Below, piece by piece: positions 9,057 to 15,220 of a DNA stretch of 64,000 nucleotides. The notes under the pieces were generated by a model. It saw only the letters and a program-made list of their open reading frames with translations, was not told the DNA's origin and did not search any database. Source of the DNA: Bacillus albus (GTDB taxonomy: Bacteria; Bacillota; Bacilli; Bacillales; Bacillaceae_G); assembly GCF_001884185.1 (NCBI RefSeq), contig NZ_MAOE01000037.1:186001-250000 (forward strand), given 5' to 3'. Numbering within the stretch: position 1 is the stretch's first letter; each line of letters opens with the position of its first letter. A program made the position numbers and the translations under genes.

Positions 9057-9070
9057 TTGGTATATGCCAA
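9057..9070. promoter_or_regulatory. Near-palindromic operator-like site upstream of the exopolysaccharide operon
   Basis: TTGGTATATGCCAA is symmetric except for one base pair (TTGG-n-ATAT-n-CCAA). It lies about 110 bp upstream of the uORF in an AT-rich region without genes. A binding protein is not known to me. Confidence 0.25.
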
Positions 9071-9174
9071 TTTCAACCTCGAAAAATGAAAAAAATTGGT
9101 AGAAAAACACTATGAAAATATCTTGTATATTTACAAAAATTAAAGAGAGGAATATAGTTATTTAAATATAAAAC

Positions 9175-9212
9175 AAAAAAAGATAGCCTTTATCGGCTAT
9201 CTTTTTTTATTT
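9175..9212 (-). terminator. Terminator of the FbpB-like gene
   Basis: On the minus strand GATAGCCGATAAAGGCTATC is a hairpin followed by seven T. It ends the small basic protein gene just upstream. The plus strand also has a T run, so it may work in both directions. Confidence 0.75.
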
Positions 9213-9215
9213 TAT

Positions 9216-9356
9216 TTAGTTGCTAGAGCCACTATATGCGACATGTCGTTTCTCAATTCTCTCTTCAATTTCTTTCATATTTTCTTTATTATTTAATAGT
9301 GATTGTTTATTTTCAATTAATAGTTGTTTAAAAGATTTTCTCACTTTTTTTCTCAT
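9216..9356 (-). CDS. FbpB-family small basic protein
   Basis: This 46-codon ORF is preceded by GGAGG 8 nt before the ATG and followed by a good terminator. The product is basic and predicted to be a single helix. It starts MRKKVRKSFKQLLIENK and has an EIEERIEKRH segment, which resembles the FbpB/FbpC small proteins of Bacillus. In B. subtilis FbpB is Fur-regulated and works with the iron-sparing small RNA FsrA. I see no classical Fur box upstream; a bcr1-like repeat occupies the leader instead. The iron role is therefore inferred from family resemblance only. Confidence 0.7.
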   Translation of the reverse strand: MRKKVRKSFKQLLIENKQSLLNNKENMKEIEERIEKRHVAYSGSSN

Positions 9357-9386
9357 TTTTATTGTCCTCCTTGGGGGATGGTTTAT

Positions 9387-9546
9387 ATAAAGTGAAACTT
9401 TAATCAGTGGGGGGTTTCTTCATCCCCCACTGATTATTAGCCTTCACCAATCGGACTTTTATGGGCAGCCCGACCCCCACCTAACTTCTTTGCTTTCGCT
9501 GAATTTTGAGGTGGGGGGGTCTTACTGCCCATTAAAGTGGGATAAA
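9387..9546 (+). repeat. Full-length bcr1-like repeat, copy 1
   Basis: A 160-bp element starts ATAAAGTGAAAC and ends GGGATAAA, flanked by the ATAAA/TTTAT motif at both ends. It folds as two stems: AATCAGTGGGGG with CCCCCACTGATT, then a long imperfect stem closed by GGGCAG and CTGCCC with an inner CCCACCT/AGGTGGG. The size, ends and fold agree with what I recall of bcr1. It lies antisense to the 5' leader of the FbpB-like gene. Confidence 0.75.
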
Positions 9547-9809
9547 AGATAAAGAATTATCTGGTTGTTCTTATAATAATTGATTGTTGTGAATTCCATT
9601 TGAACTTCATATGAAAATTACGTTTATTTTCTGACAACTTTGTGAACACGAAAAAAAGAGATCCTCCTAAAGCAGTTTTGTAATTGCTTCATTTCATTAC
9701 ATAAATCGCCATTTACGCCATCTTATATCAATTACCTTGTCGAAATATTTATATATATTTCTAGCCAAGTTTCATATACTTTCGCTGACTTACACACTGT
9801 TTTCCAAAA

Positions 9810-9864
9810 TAAAAAAGAAGGTGCCACCTAGTCAAAGTTTGACTCATGTAACATCCTTCTTTAT
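9810..9864 (-). terminator. ypcP: Terminator of the 5'-3' exonuclease gene
   Basis: On the minus strand AAGAAGGATG pairs with the distal CACCTTCTT. An inner AGTCAAA/TTTGACT stem forms the top, and a T run follows. It lies 8 bases past the stop codon. Confidence 0.75.
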
Positions 9865-9871
9865 AAACTAT

Positions 9872-10738
9872 TTACAGCATATTGATTAATATTTCAGGTC
9901 TTCCCCAATTCATTTCTTCACAAACGAATCTTAGTTTTTCTTCATCCATTGTGTGTAACCCTTCTTCTAGTGAACATGAAATAGGAACTTCACAATGAAT
10001 TTGCGCTAATTGTAATGAAATATTTAAATTCTCTAAATCACTTTCAATCTTCGTACGTTGTGCTTTCGTTAAAGATGCCACATTTTCTAGTACAGTTGCT
10101 ACTGTACCATGCTCTTGAATAAGCTTATATGCTGTTTTTTCACCGATACCTTTTACACCTGGGTAATTATCGCTCGTATCTCCCATGAAAGCTTTTGCGT
10201 GCACGATTTGCCACGGTTCCACACCTTTTTCTTCCATAATTTTCTCTGGTGTGTAGTACTCGTAATTTCCAATTCCTTTGCGCAGAAGCATAACTGTAAC
10301 ATTCTTATCAACAAGTTGAAGTAAATCCGTATCACCTGTTAAAATGTAAACTTCTGCTTCATTACAGTATTGTTTTGCAAGCGTACCGATGCAATCATCC
10401 GCTTCATACCCTTTCATACCGATAACTGGAATAGACAATTTCGCAGTCATTTCTTGTACTAAATCAAATTGCGGAATTAATTCTTCAGGCGGCGCTGCAC
10501 GATTCGCTTTATAATTTGAGAACGATTCTGTTCTAAATGTTGTACTTCCCATATCCCAGCATGTTACGATGTGTGTCGGTTCAATTGCTTGCATAGCTGT
10601 TAATAAATGTTTCATATAACCATGAATCCCGTTTGTAGGGGTACCATCTTGTCGTTTCATAAATTGTCCGTAGACGCTTGTTGCATAAAAAGCACGAAAT
10701 AATAGTGCCATACCATCAACTAATAATACTTTTTTCAT
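9872..10738 (-). CDS. ypcP: 5'-3' exonuclease (stand-alone polymerase I-type)
   Basis: The 288-residue protein matches the N-terminal 5' nuclease domain of DNA polymerase I. It has LLVDGMALLFRAFYA at the start, GYEADDCIGTLA near 110, TGDTDLLQLV near 135 and GDTSDNYPGVKGIGEKTA near 185, the last being the helix-hairpin-helix. These acidic residues bind the two metal ions. It should remove RNA primers or flaps at Okazaki fragments. I chose the ATG at 10738 because GGAGAGG lies just upstream. In B. subtilis ypcP also lies next to ypbS and dynA; here other genes are inserted between them. Confidence 0.93.
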   Translation of the reverse strand: MKKVLLVDGMALLFRAFYATSVYGQFMKRQDGTPTNGIHGYMKHLLTAMQAIEPTHIVTCWDMGSTTFRTESFSNYKANRAAPPEELIPQFDLVQEMTAKLSIPVIGMKGYEADDCIGTLAKQYCNEAEVYILTGDTDLLQLVDKNVTVMLLRKGIGNYEYYTPEKIMEEKGVEPWQIVHAKAFMGDTSDNYPGVKGIGEKTAYKLIQEHGTVATVLENVASLTKAQRTKIESDLENLNISLQLAQIHCEVPISCSLEEGLHTMDEEKLRFVCEEMNWGRPEILINML

Positions 10739-10867
10739 AATTCCTCTCCTACCAAAAAAATAATAACCCCACGTCATCACGTAAGGTTATATAAATAGAT
10801 TACCATTCTACGTTTTTCAACTTTGTCTATTATACATTGTTTTTGTATATTTAGCATCATTTACACA

Positions 10868-11593
10868 TTAAGACGTTCTACTACAACAAGTATGAAGAAT
10901 TCCTGAATACGTATTTTTTCCAGTCGAAACAACTACAGCTTTTGCATTTCCACCAACAATATACGTCCCTTTGAAACATACGTTTTCCAGTTCAAGTGGA
11001 TTATAGTCTTTCATTCGTTTTAAAGGAATAAATCGTTTGCGCTCAAGATGATAGCAGCTTTCAAATTTCTCAACACTTGCATCGCTTCCTGTTAGCACAG
11101 ATTCATTTACTAATAAATCATTTGCATAGATGATACGTACATCTGCTGGTACTGTATCACCCTCTGAAAGAAAAATCATATCTCCAGGAACAAGCTCTTG
11201 TACTGGCAAATTCATCATTTTCAATTCACCGTTTAACTCTGATACACTAGAACATTCTACTCGAGACACAGTAATTTTCTCACATTGTGATTTATCACAT
11301 ACATGTTGTTTTGAAAAACCTGGGATCATTCCACTTAGCTTCATCATAACTTCCGCAATACGGGCTCTTTTTGAAGTTAATTCATTTCGGCCGTATACTT
11401 GAATACGTTTTTGCGCCTCTTTCATAGATAATCCGTCTCTTGTTGTTTTAAAATACGCAAATACAGATTTTACATCTCTCGTTGCGATTTCAATTAATAA
11501 ATCTTTATTTTTTTGAAGCAATGTTTGTTCTTTCATTGATTTTTTACTTAATTTATATGACGTGTTACCCACAGTTTTGTTTGCATATAACAT
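10868..11593 (-). CDS. Orphan MgtA-like P-type ATPase actuator-domain protein
   Basis: This 241-residue protein resembles only the N-terminal part of P3 (MgtA-type) ATPases. It has the cation-ATPase N-terminus (VFAYFKTTRDGLSMKEAQKR and YGRNELTSKR), then the actuator core (VQELVPGDMIFLSEGDTVPAD) and NPLELENVCFKGTYIVGG. The region that should hold helices M1-M2 is a soluble Cys-containing segment, so no membrane span is visible. The TGES motif is TGSD, so the dephosphorylation glutamate is absent. The stop codon is clean and no phosphorylation or nucleotide domain follows. AAAGGAGGAG precedes the ATG. It sits behind an M-box riboswitch. Confidence 0.8.
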   Translation of the reverse strand: MLYANKTVGNTSYKLSKKSMKEQTLLQKNKDLLIEIATRDVKSVFAYFKTTRDGLSMKEAQKRIQVYGRNELTSKRARIAEVMMKLSGMIPGFSKQHVCDKSQCEKITVSRVECSSVSELNGELKMMNLPVQELVPGDMIFLSEGDTVPADVRIIYANDLLVNESVLTGSDASVEKFESCYHLERKRFIPLKRMKDYNPLELENVCFKGTYIVGGNAKAVVVSTGKNTYSGILHTCCSRTS

Positions 11594-11693
11594 ATTATCG
11601 TCTCCTCCTTTATAACATAGGAAGAAACGCTTTGTTTCTCGATTTATCCACTTTACTGTAAAAGTGTCTAGCGCTTAAACGTACATATAAACG

Positions 11694-11798
11694 CTACATG
11701 ATGATAAATATAGAGGGAGGAACAAGTCGTTTCCTGCCTACATCATATATTTTTGATTTGAAGTATATGGGTAACGGAACCGAGTCAGAATTTGACAT
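11694..11798 (-). CDS. 34-codon leader ORF between the M-box and the actuator-domain gene
   Basis: An ATG at 11798 with AGGAGG 8 nt upstream opens a 34-residue frame that ends at a TAG at 11696-11694. The peptide starts MSNSDSVPLPIYF and contains PLP and VPPS. It lies after the riboswitch terminator and 100 nt before the actuator-domain gene, so it is translated only when the riboswitch allows read-through. It could be a leader peptide or a small protein. I do not recognise it; MgtL of Salmonella is also a proline-containing leader of an Mg2+ transporter gene but is not visibly homologous. Confidence 0.55.
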   Translation of the reverse strand: MSNSDSVPLPIYFKSKIYDVGRKRLVPPSIFIIM

Positions 11799-11860
11799 GC
11801 TCCTCACCTCCTCGTTTAATTTTATAGTTTATACTATGATGTTACTCATAGCTTTGTAAC

Positions 11861-11893
11861 AAAAAGACCCTTACTCCGAAAAGAGTAAAGGTC
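11861..11893 (-). terminator. Terminator of the M-box riboswitch (expression platform)
   Basis: On the minus strand GACCTTTACTC pairs with GGAGTAAGGGTC around a short loop and is followed by TTTTT. It sits about 40 nt after the aptamer, the usual place for Mg2+-induced termination. Confidence 0.8.
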
Positions 11894-11929
11894 ATGACAT
11901 ACACAAATAAACGATTCCTAATACAATTA

Positions 11930-12100
11930 GAAATCTACGGACCTCTCCCTCGCCGAGTTTTAGCACTGTATAGCATAGGTACATTACCAGCTACGTTAAG
12001 AAAAACCTTAATTCGATCATTCCTGTTGACCCATTGGCGTCTCTCGACATTTTTGGGCAGTAGCATTTCTCTATACAGGAGCCTCACCTAACAGAGACTT
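11930..12100 (-). ncRNA. M-box (ykoK leader) Mg2+ riboswitch
   Basis: The minus strand carries the M-box landmarks in order: GTTAGGTGAGGCTCCTGTAT, then CTACTGCCCAAAAATGTC, AGACGCCAATGGGTCAACAG, and near the 3' end CTATGCTATACAGTGCTAAA. M-box RNAs bind Mg2+ and terminate transcription when it is plentiful. Here it controls the 34-codon ORF and the actuator-domain gene. The DUF350 operon upstream ends at its own terminator, so the riboswitch starts a separate transcript. Confidence 0.93.
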
Positions 12101-12118
12101 ATTTTTATTACATAGAAA

Positions 12119-12147
12119 ATGTTACTCTTATTTAAAATAGATGTCAA
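12119..12147 (-). promoter_or_regulatory. Sigma-A promoter of the M-box transcript
   Basis: TTGACA (12147-12142), 17 nt and TAACAT (12124-12119) form a strong vegetative promoter on the minus strand, about 12 nt before the riboswitch. Confidence 0.8.
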
Positions 12148-12198
12148 CAGTAGCCTACAATTTTTTCAAAAGGTATAACAAACTAACGTAGACATAAT

Positions 12199-12230
12199 AA
12201 AAAACTTTACGTTTAAACGTAAAGTTCTTA
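12199..12230 (-). terminator. Terminator of the lipoprotein/ATP-grasp/DUF350 operon
   Basis: ACTTTACGTTTAAACGTAAAGT is a perfect palindrome followed by TTTTTT on the minus strand. It begins right at the DUF350 stop codon. Confidence 0.8.
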
Positions 12231-12614
12231 ATAAGTGATACATCCAGCAATTACAATCCCAATGGAAAGCGATAAAAACATAAGAAAAAGACCCACTGCT
12301 TGATTATCTTCTTCAAGACTTTTGTTTATATTAAAGCGCGGTGTAAGCCACTCAGCTAAATAAAAGACGATAATTTGAGCTAAAATCCCAACTGCTCCCC
12401 ACGAAACCATATCAAGAAGTGAAATAGAATTAGCTGCTGTTGAATATAAAACAATCGCTAACCCAAGTAATCGCCCTCCAAGCACATAGCTTACCGCCTT
12501 ATTTCCTTGGGCCATTAACTTAAATTCTTTCATTTTCGTTGTCACTTCCATCAGGAATAGACCAATGCATAAAAGTCCAAGTGTGACTGCTAAATATAAT
12601 AAAAAATTAATCAT
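12228..12614 (-). CDS. DUF350 (YjfL-like) membrane protein
   Basis: The 128-residue protein has four hydrophobic segments (about residues 4-22, 45-65, 72-92 and 105-125) and matches the DUF350 family. The best-known member is YjfL of E. coli, which is encoded near the ligase yjfC. It overlaps the ATP-grasp gene by 4 nt (ATGA), so the two are translationally coupled. Its molecular role is not known. From conserved neighbourhood it presumably works at the membrane with the ligase and the lipoprotein encoded upstream. Confidence 0.85.
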   Translation of the reverse strand: MINFLLYLAVTLGLLCIGLFLMEVTTKMKEFKLMAQGNKAVSYVLGGRLLGLAIVLYSTAANSISLLDMVSWGAVGILAQIIVFYLAEWLTPRFNINKSLEEDNQAVGLFLMFLSLSIGIVIAGCITY

Positions 12615-13846
12615 GTACTTTCCTCCTTTTTTATACCTACCGGTAAATAGTACGATTCATTACCCGTAATTTTTTCCCCAGCGCGAATACCGATACTACT
12701 CGCTTTTCCCGCAATTAAAAACGAACCAAATACATACGACAGTTTCTCCATCCCTTTCTCTGTTTCCAAAGATACGACTGGAAGTTCTGTATACTTTTGA
12801 AATATCGGCAGTGACGCTTTATACGTTTGGTGTACATTTTGAATCATAATATTTTCGTCCTTATCGCGAACGGTAATTGTATCTCCCTCTCTACCAAATG
12901 AAGGTTTTTGAACGAAAGAACCTTTTCCTAAAAATAAATCTGGTTCTAAATATGTAGGTAACATATATTCTTTAATCCACTCTCGTTCCTCATTTGTATA
13001 AAAGGCATCTTCTTCTGCTAGCCCCCAAATAAGACACTGAATTGATTTCGGCTGAAGTAAAAATGCTGACAAAGGATTTATAATAAAAAGCTTTCCGGCT
13101 TTTACGAGCTGCAACAACTCCACACCAACCAAATCTCCAGTTTCTGGATCTTGATCCTCAATTAAATCTTCTATTGGATATGTTTGGCGATATAAAACAT
13201 CAATCTTTACTCCATCTCTATCCACTAATGCATCTTTTGTAATTCTAAGTTCTGACATTGGTACTACTTTATTTTCAACATGGCATAAATGACTCAAATA
13301 CATCGTCGTATTCCAATCCTCAATATGTTCATGATGTGCTGTAAAAACAACATTTGGGTTGTCTATTCCCTTTATCGCTTCCATTACAGCTTTTGTAACA
13401 CCAGAAGATAGCAATCGCTCTTGACCTAAGTTCGGATCATCATAACCTAGCTTTTTACAAACTTCCCCATTCATTTGAAAGCATTCCATAATAAAGGTGG
13501 GTGTATCACTATTAAACTCAAGCATTTTTATTTGGTTTTCACCTGTTAAAACGAAATCAAATCGTGAAATAACAGATTCAGGATATAATCCTTTCATTCT
13601 AATGAATGATAAGCTCGCAGGAGGAAATCCAAGTTTAAGAAGCTGTTCGTCGCTTAAATTACGCAACAGTCTAGCAGTCTTAAAAAATATTTTTCCCATT
13701 CGTTCAGTTGCTAATTGCAATTGTTTCTTAGTCTCATTTGTTATAGAAAAAACATGAAACAAACTATACTCACATTCATATAGATCCGACCAGAAATTCG
13801 GATATTTCGAATAAAACTCTTTTCGATTCCTTATGTACTGCGACAT
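12611..13846 (-). CDS. Glutathionylspermidine-synthase-like ATP-grasp ligase (YjfC/YgiC type)
   Basis: The 411-residue protein carries the hallmarks of the GspS C-terminal family: MLEFNSDTPTFIMECFQMNG near residue 105 and the ATP-grasp segment KPSFGREGDTI near 315, with a lysine and a glutamate for ATP and metal. Family members join an amine to a C-terminal carboxylate. Gammaproteobacterial relatives YjfC and YgiC sit with small lipoproteins and DUF350. This protein lacks the amidase half of true GspS. Its start lies 3 bases after the lipoprotein stop, with GGGGGC 7 nt upstream. The substrate is unknown; a peptide or protein C-terminus is a reasonable guess. Confidence 0.85.
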   Translation of the reverse strand: MSQYIRNRKEFYSKYPNFWSDLYECEYSLFHVFSITNETKKQLQLATERMGKIFFKTARLLRNLSDEQLLKLGFPPASLSFIRMKGLYPESVISRFDFVLTGENQIKMLEFNSDTPTFIMECFQMNGEVCKKLGYDDPNLGQERLLSSGVTKAVMEAIKGIDNPNVVFTAHHEHIEDWNTTMYLSHLCHVENKVVPMSELRITKDALVDRDGVKIDVLYRQTYPIEDLIEDQDPETGDLVGVELLQLVKAGKLFIINPLSAFLLQPKSIQCLIWGLAEEDAFYTNEEREWIKEYMLPTYLEPDLFLGKGSFVQKPSFGREGDTITVRDKDENIMIQNVHQTYKASLPIFQKYTELPVVSLETEKGMEKLSYVFGSFLIAGKASSIGIRAGEKITGNESYYLPVGIKKEEST

Positions 13847-13849
13847 GTT

Positions 13850-14161
13850 TTAGCCCCCAAATCCTCCCTTTGAACCGCTTCCAATTCCCCCTTTAAATTC
13901 GGCAGACGATTGATACGATTTAAACGCCGATGAATTTTTAAAATTGGATTTATTTTGATAGTATCGCCCACCATAGAAATAATGCCCACGATAACCTGAA
14001 CTACTATCATCACACTGCCATACCCCAAGCTCATCATCCCAATCCCAATCTGAACAACTCTTATCATTCGGTTTTGGGGGAAGATCTTGCGCGCAACCAA
14101 ATAAGGTGCCAGTCATTAAAGACGTTACGACACCACCAACTAGCCATTTCGTTTTTGTCAC
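13850..14161 (-). CDS. Small lipoprotein with Gly-rich, Gly-Gly C-terminus
   Basis: The product has 103 residues from a GTG start with GGGGAG 7 nt upstream; an upstream ATG would lie before the -10 box. It has a basic N-terminus, a hydrophobic stretch and a lipobox (LFGC, Cys near residue 23), then an acidic Cys/Trp-rich part and a Tyr-rich part. The last dozen residues are Gly-rich and end GGFGG. It resembles YjfM/YgiB lipoproteins only in general make-up and position. It is the first gene of the ligase operon. The exposed Gly-Gly end could be the substrate of the ligase (inference). Confidence 0.75.
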   Translation of the reverse strand: MTKTKWLVGGVVTSLMTGTLFGCAQDLPPKPNDKSCSDWDWDDELGVWQCDDSSSGYRGHYFYGGRYYQNKSNFKNSSAFKSYQSSAEFKGGIGSGSKGGFGG

Positions 14162-14192
14162 CTTCGCACTCCCCTTTTTAAATTCTATTCCT

Positions 14193-14198
14193 ATTATA
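14193..14198 (-). promoter_or_regulatory. -10 element of the lipoprotein operon
   Basis: TATAAT on the minus strand lies about 30 nt before the GTG start. No clear -35 hexamer is visible. Its position argues against an upstream ATG start for the lipoprotein. Confidence 0.4.
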
Positions 14199-14244
14199 TA
14201 GGATGTCATGATAAAGTAGAAGAAAAAGGAAGAAGAGGGATAAA

Positions 14245-14694
14245 ATGCGCTTAGAATATCGACTTAATGATGAAACGAAAGGGTATCCAGCTTTATGGAA
14301 CTATGCAAATATTTCTAATTCTGAAATCATCGCACGCATGACTTGTGAATATTTTATAAAAGATAAAAATACATATGTTGTCACTGCAACTTCAGTAGAT
14401 CCAGACGGAACAGCAGTTATATATATTCAACAAGAAACTTTCTCTAACGATCCTTCAGATCCTACTTACTTCCACATCGGTTTTGAAATTAGGGAGCTAA
14501 AGGATACGAGTTCAAACTTGATTGAAAGTAAAGATGTATGGAACTATGAAGAAATTTTACCATCTCTTCATTCAGATATCATATATATTCAGCGCGACGG
14601 CATGCATATGGAGTTTACTTTAGATTCAAGAGAAATTGATGAAGACAGAAAATGCTATATTTATTATGGGAACTTCACAGGTGAATCGAGATAA
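14245..14694 (+). CDS. Hypothetical protein, 149 aa
   Basis: I do not recognise this protein. It is soluble, with no signal peptide and no membrane segment, rich in aromatic and acidic residues, and probably a beta-rich fold (alternating YIQQETF, YFHIGFEI and CYIYYG strands). AGAAGAGGG lies 7 nt before the ATG. It is divergent from the lipoprotein/ligase operon, about 80 bp away, and might share control with it. The stop codon TAA is the second to fourth base of a truncated bcr1-like repeat (ATAAAGTGAAAC), so the native C-terminus may have been changed by the insertion. Confidence 0.7.
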   Translation: MRLEYRLNDETKGYPALWNYANISNSEIIARMTCEYFIKDKNTYVVTATSVDPDGTAVIYIQQETFSNDPSDPTYFHIGFEIRELKDTSSNLIESKDVWNYEEILPSLHSDIIYIQRDGMHMEFTLDSREIDEDRKCYIYYGNFTGESR

Positions 14695-14769
14695 AGTGAA
14701 ACTTTAATCAGTGGGGGCTTACTTCATCCCCCACTGATTATTAGCCCTCACCAATCGGACTTTAATGGA
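14691..14769 (+). repeat. Truncated bcr1-like repeat, copy 2
   Basis: The first half of the element seen at 9387-9546 is present with its first stem (AATCAGTGGGGG / CCCCCACTGATT) and CACCAATCGGACTTTAATGG. The second stem is missing. Confidence 0.75.
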
Positions 14770-14782
14770 TATATATATGCAA

Positions 14783-14816
14783 CAAAAAACCTTACGTATA
14801 AAACGTAAGGTTTTTA
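14783..14816. terminator. Bidirectional terminator after the structured RNA pair
   Basis: AACCTTACGT and ACGTAAGGTT form a perfect stem with A and T runs on both sides. It ends the tandem RNAs (minus strand) and can also stop the 149-aa gene (plus strand). Confidence 0.75.
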
Positions 14817-14821
14817 TTTAG

Positions 14822-14995
14822 CCCCACATATGCCGTTCTCTCTAGATGTCCATAAACCTGCTCTCACAGGTGGATGCTCTCACAAATGTTTGTAACTTCC
14901 TTCTTAAAAAGATGGCATGTTAGCTACATTTAAATATTGAACTTCCATATTAAACTTATTGGTTTAAGACATGCATAAGCTACGTACACCGTAGG
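14822..14995 (-). ncRNA. 6S-like structured RNA, downstream copy
   Basis: The minus strand folds as one long rod. CCTAC pairs with GTGGG at the ends, then ATGTC/TAAACC pairs with GGTTTA/GACAT. An internal region follows with AAATGT/ACATTT, TAAC/GTTA and a TCTT/AAGA cap. On the 3' side of the central bubble a small hairpin CCTG-TGAGAG-CAGG appears. A long rod with a bubble and a 3' bubble hairpin is the plan of 6S RNA, which binds housekeeping RNA polymerase. No long ORF is present. A strong terminator follows. Confidence 0.55.
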
Positions 14996-15024
14996 AATTT
15001 TATATAATGTTAGTTGAAATAAGA

Positions 15025-15199
15025 CCCCCGCACGTGCCGCTCCTCGTAAATGTCCAAAAACCCGCTACTCGCAGGTGGATGCCCTCACAGTTACCTTACA
15101 TCTTCCTCCACAAGGAAGGCTTGATGATGGTCGCTAAATATTGAGCTTCCGTATAACTAACATCGGTTTTAGACATAAATAAGTTACGTACACCGCAGG
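15025..15199 (-). ncRNA. 6S-like structured RNA, upstream copy
   Basis: This is a diverged tandem copy of the RNA at 14822-14995 with the same length and order of elements. Stems are kept by paired changes: CCTGC/GCGGG here against CCTAC/GTGGG, and the small hairpin CCTGC-GAGTA-GCGGG against CCTG-TGAGAG-CAGG. A good promoter lies 20 nt upstream. No terminator separates the copies, so they may be made as one precursor and processed. Family assignment to 6S is by architecture, not by alignment. Confidence 0.55.
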
Positions 15200-15220
15200 A
15201 TGTATTATTTACTTGTCGTT

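Larger units (their letters stand above)
9357..9871. other. Intergenic region with repeat and terminator
   Basis: Between the FbpB-like gene and the exonuclease gene I see only the bcr1-like repeat and the exonuclease terminator. The part from 9550 to 9808 is AT-rich and holds no convincing gene. A 30-codon GTG frame there has a Shine-Dalgarno site that is too distant. Confidence 0.6.

Noticed and set aside
9557-9649. 30-codon GTG frame on the minus strand
   Set aside because: Its GGAGG lies about 13 nt from the start, composition is unremarkable, and no terminator follows.
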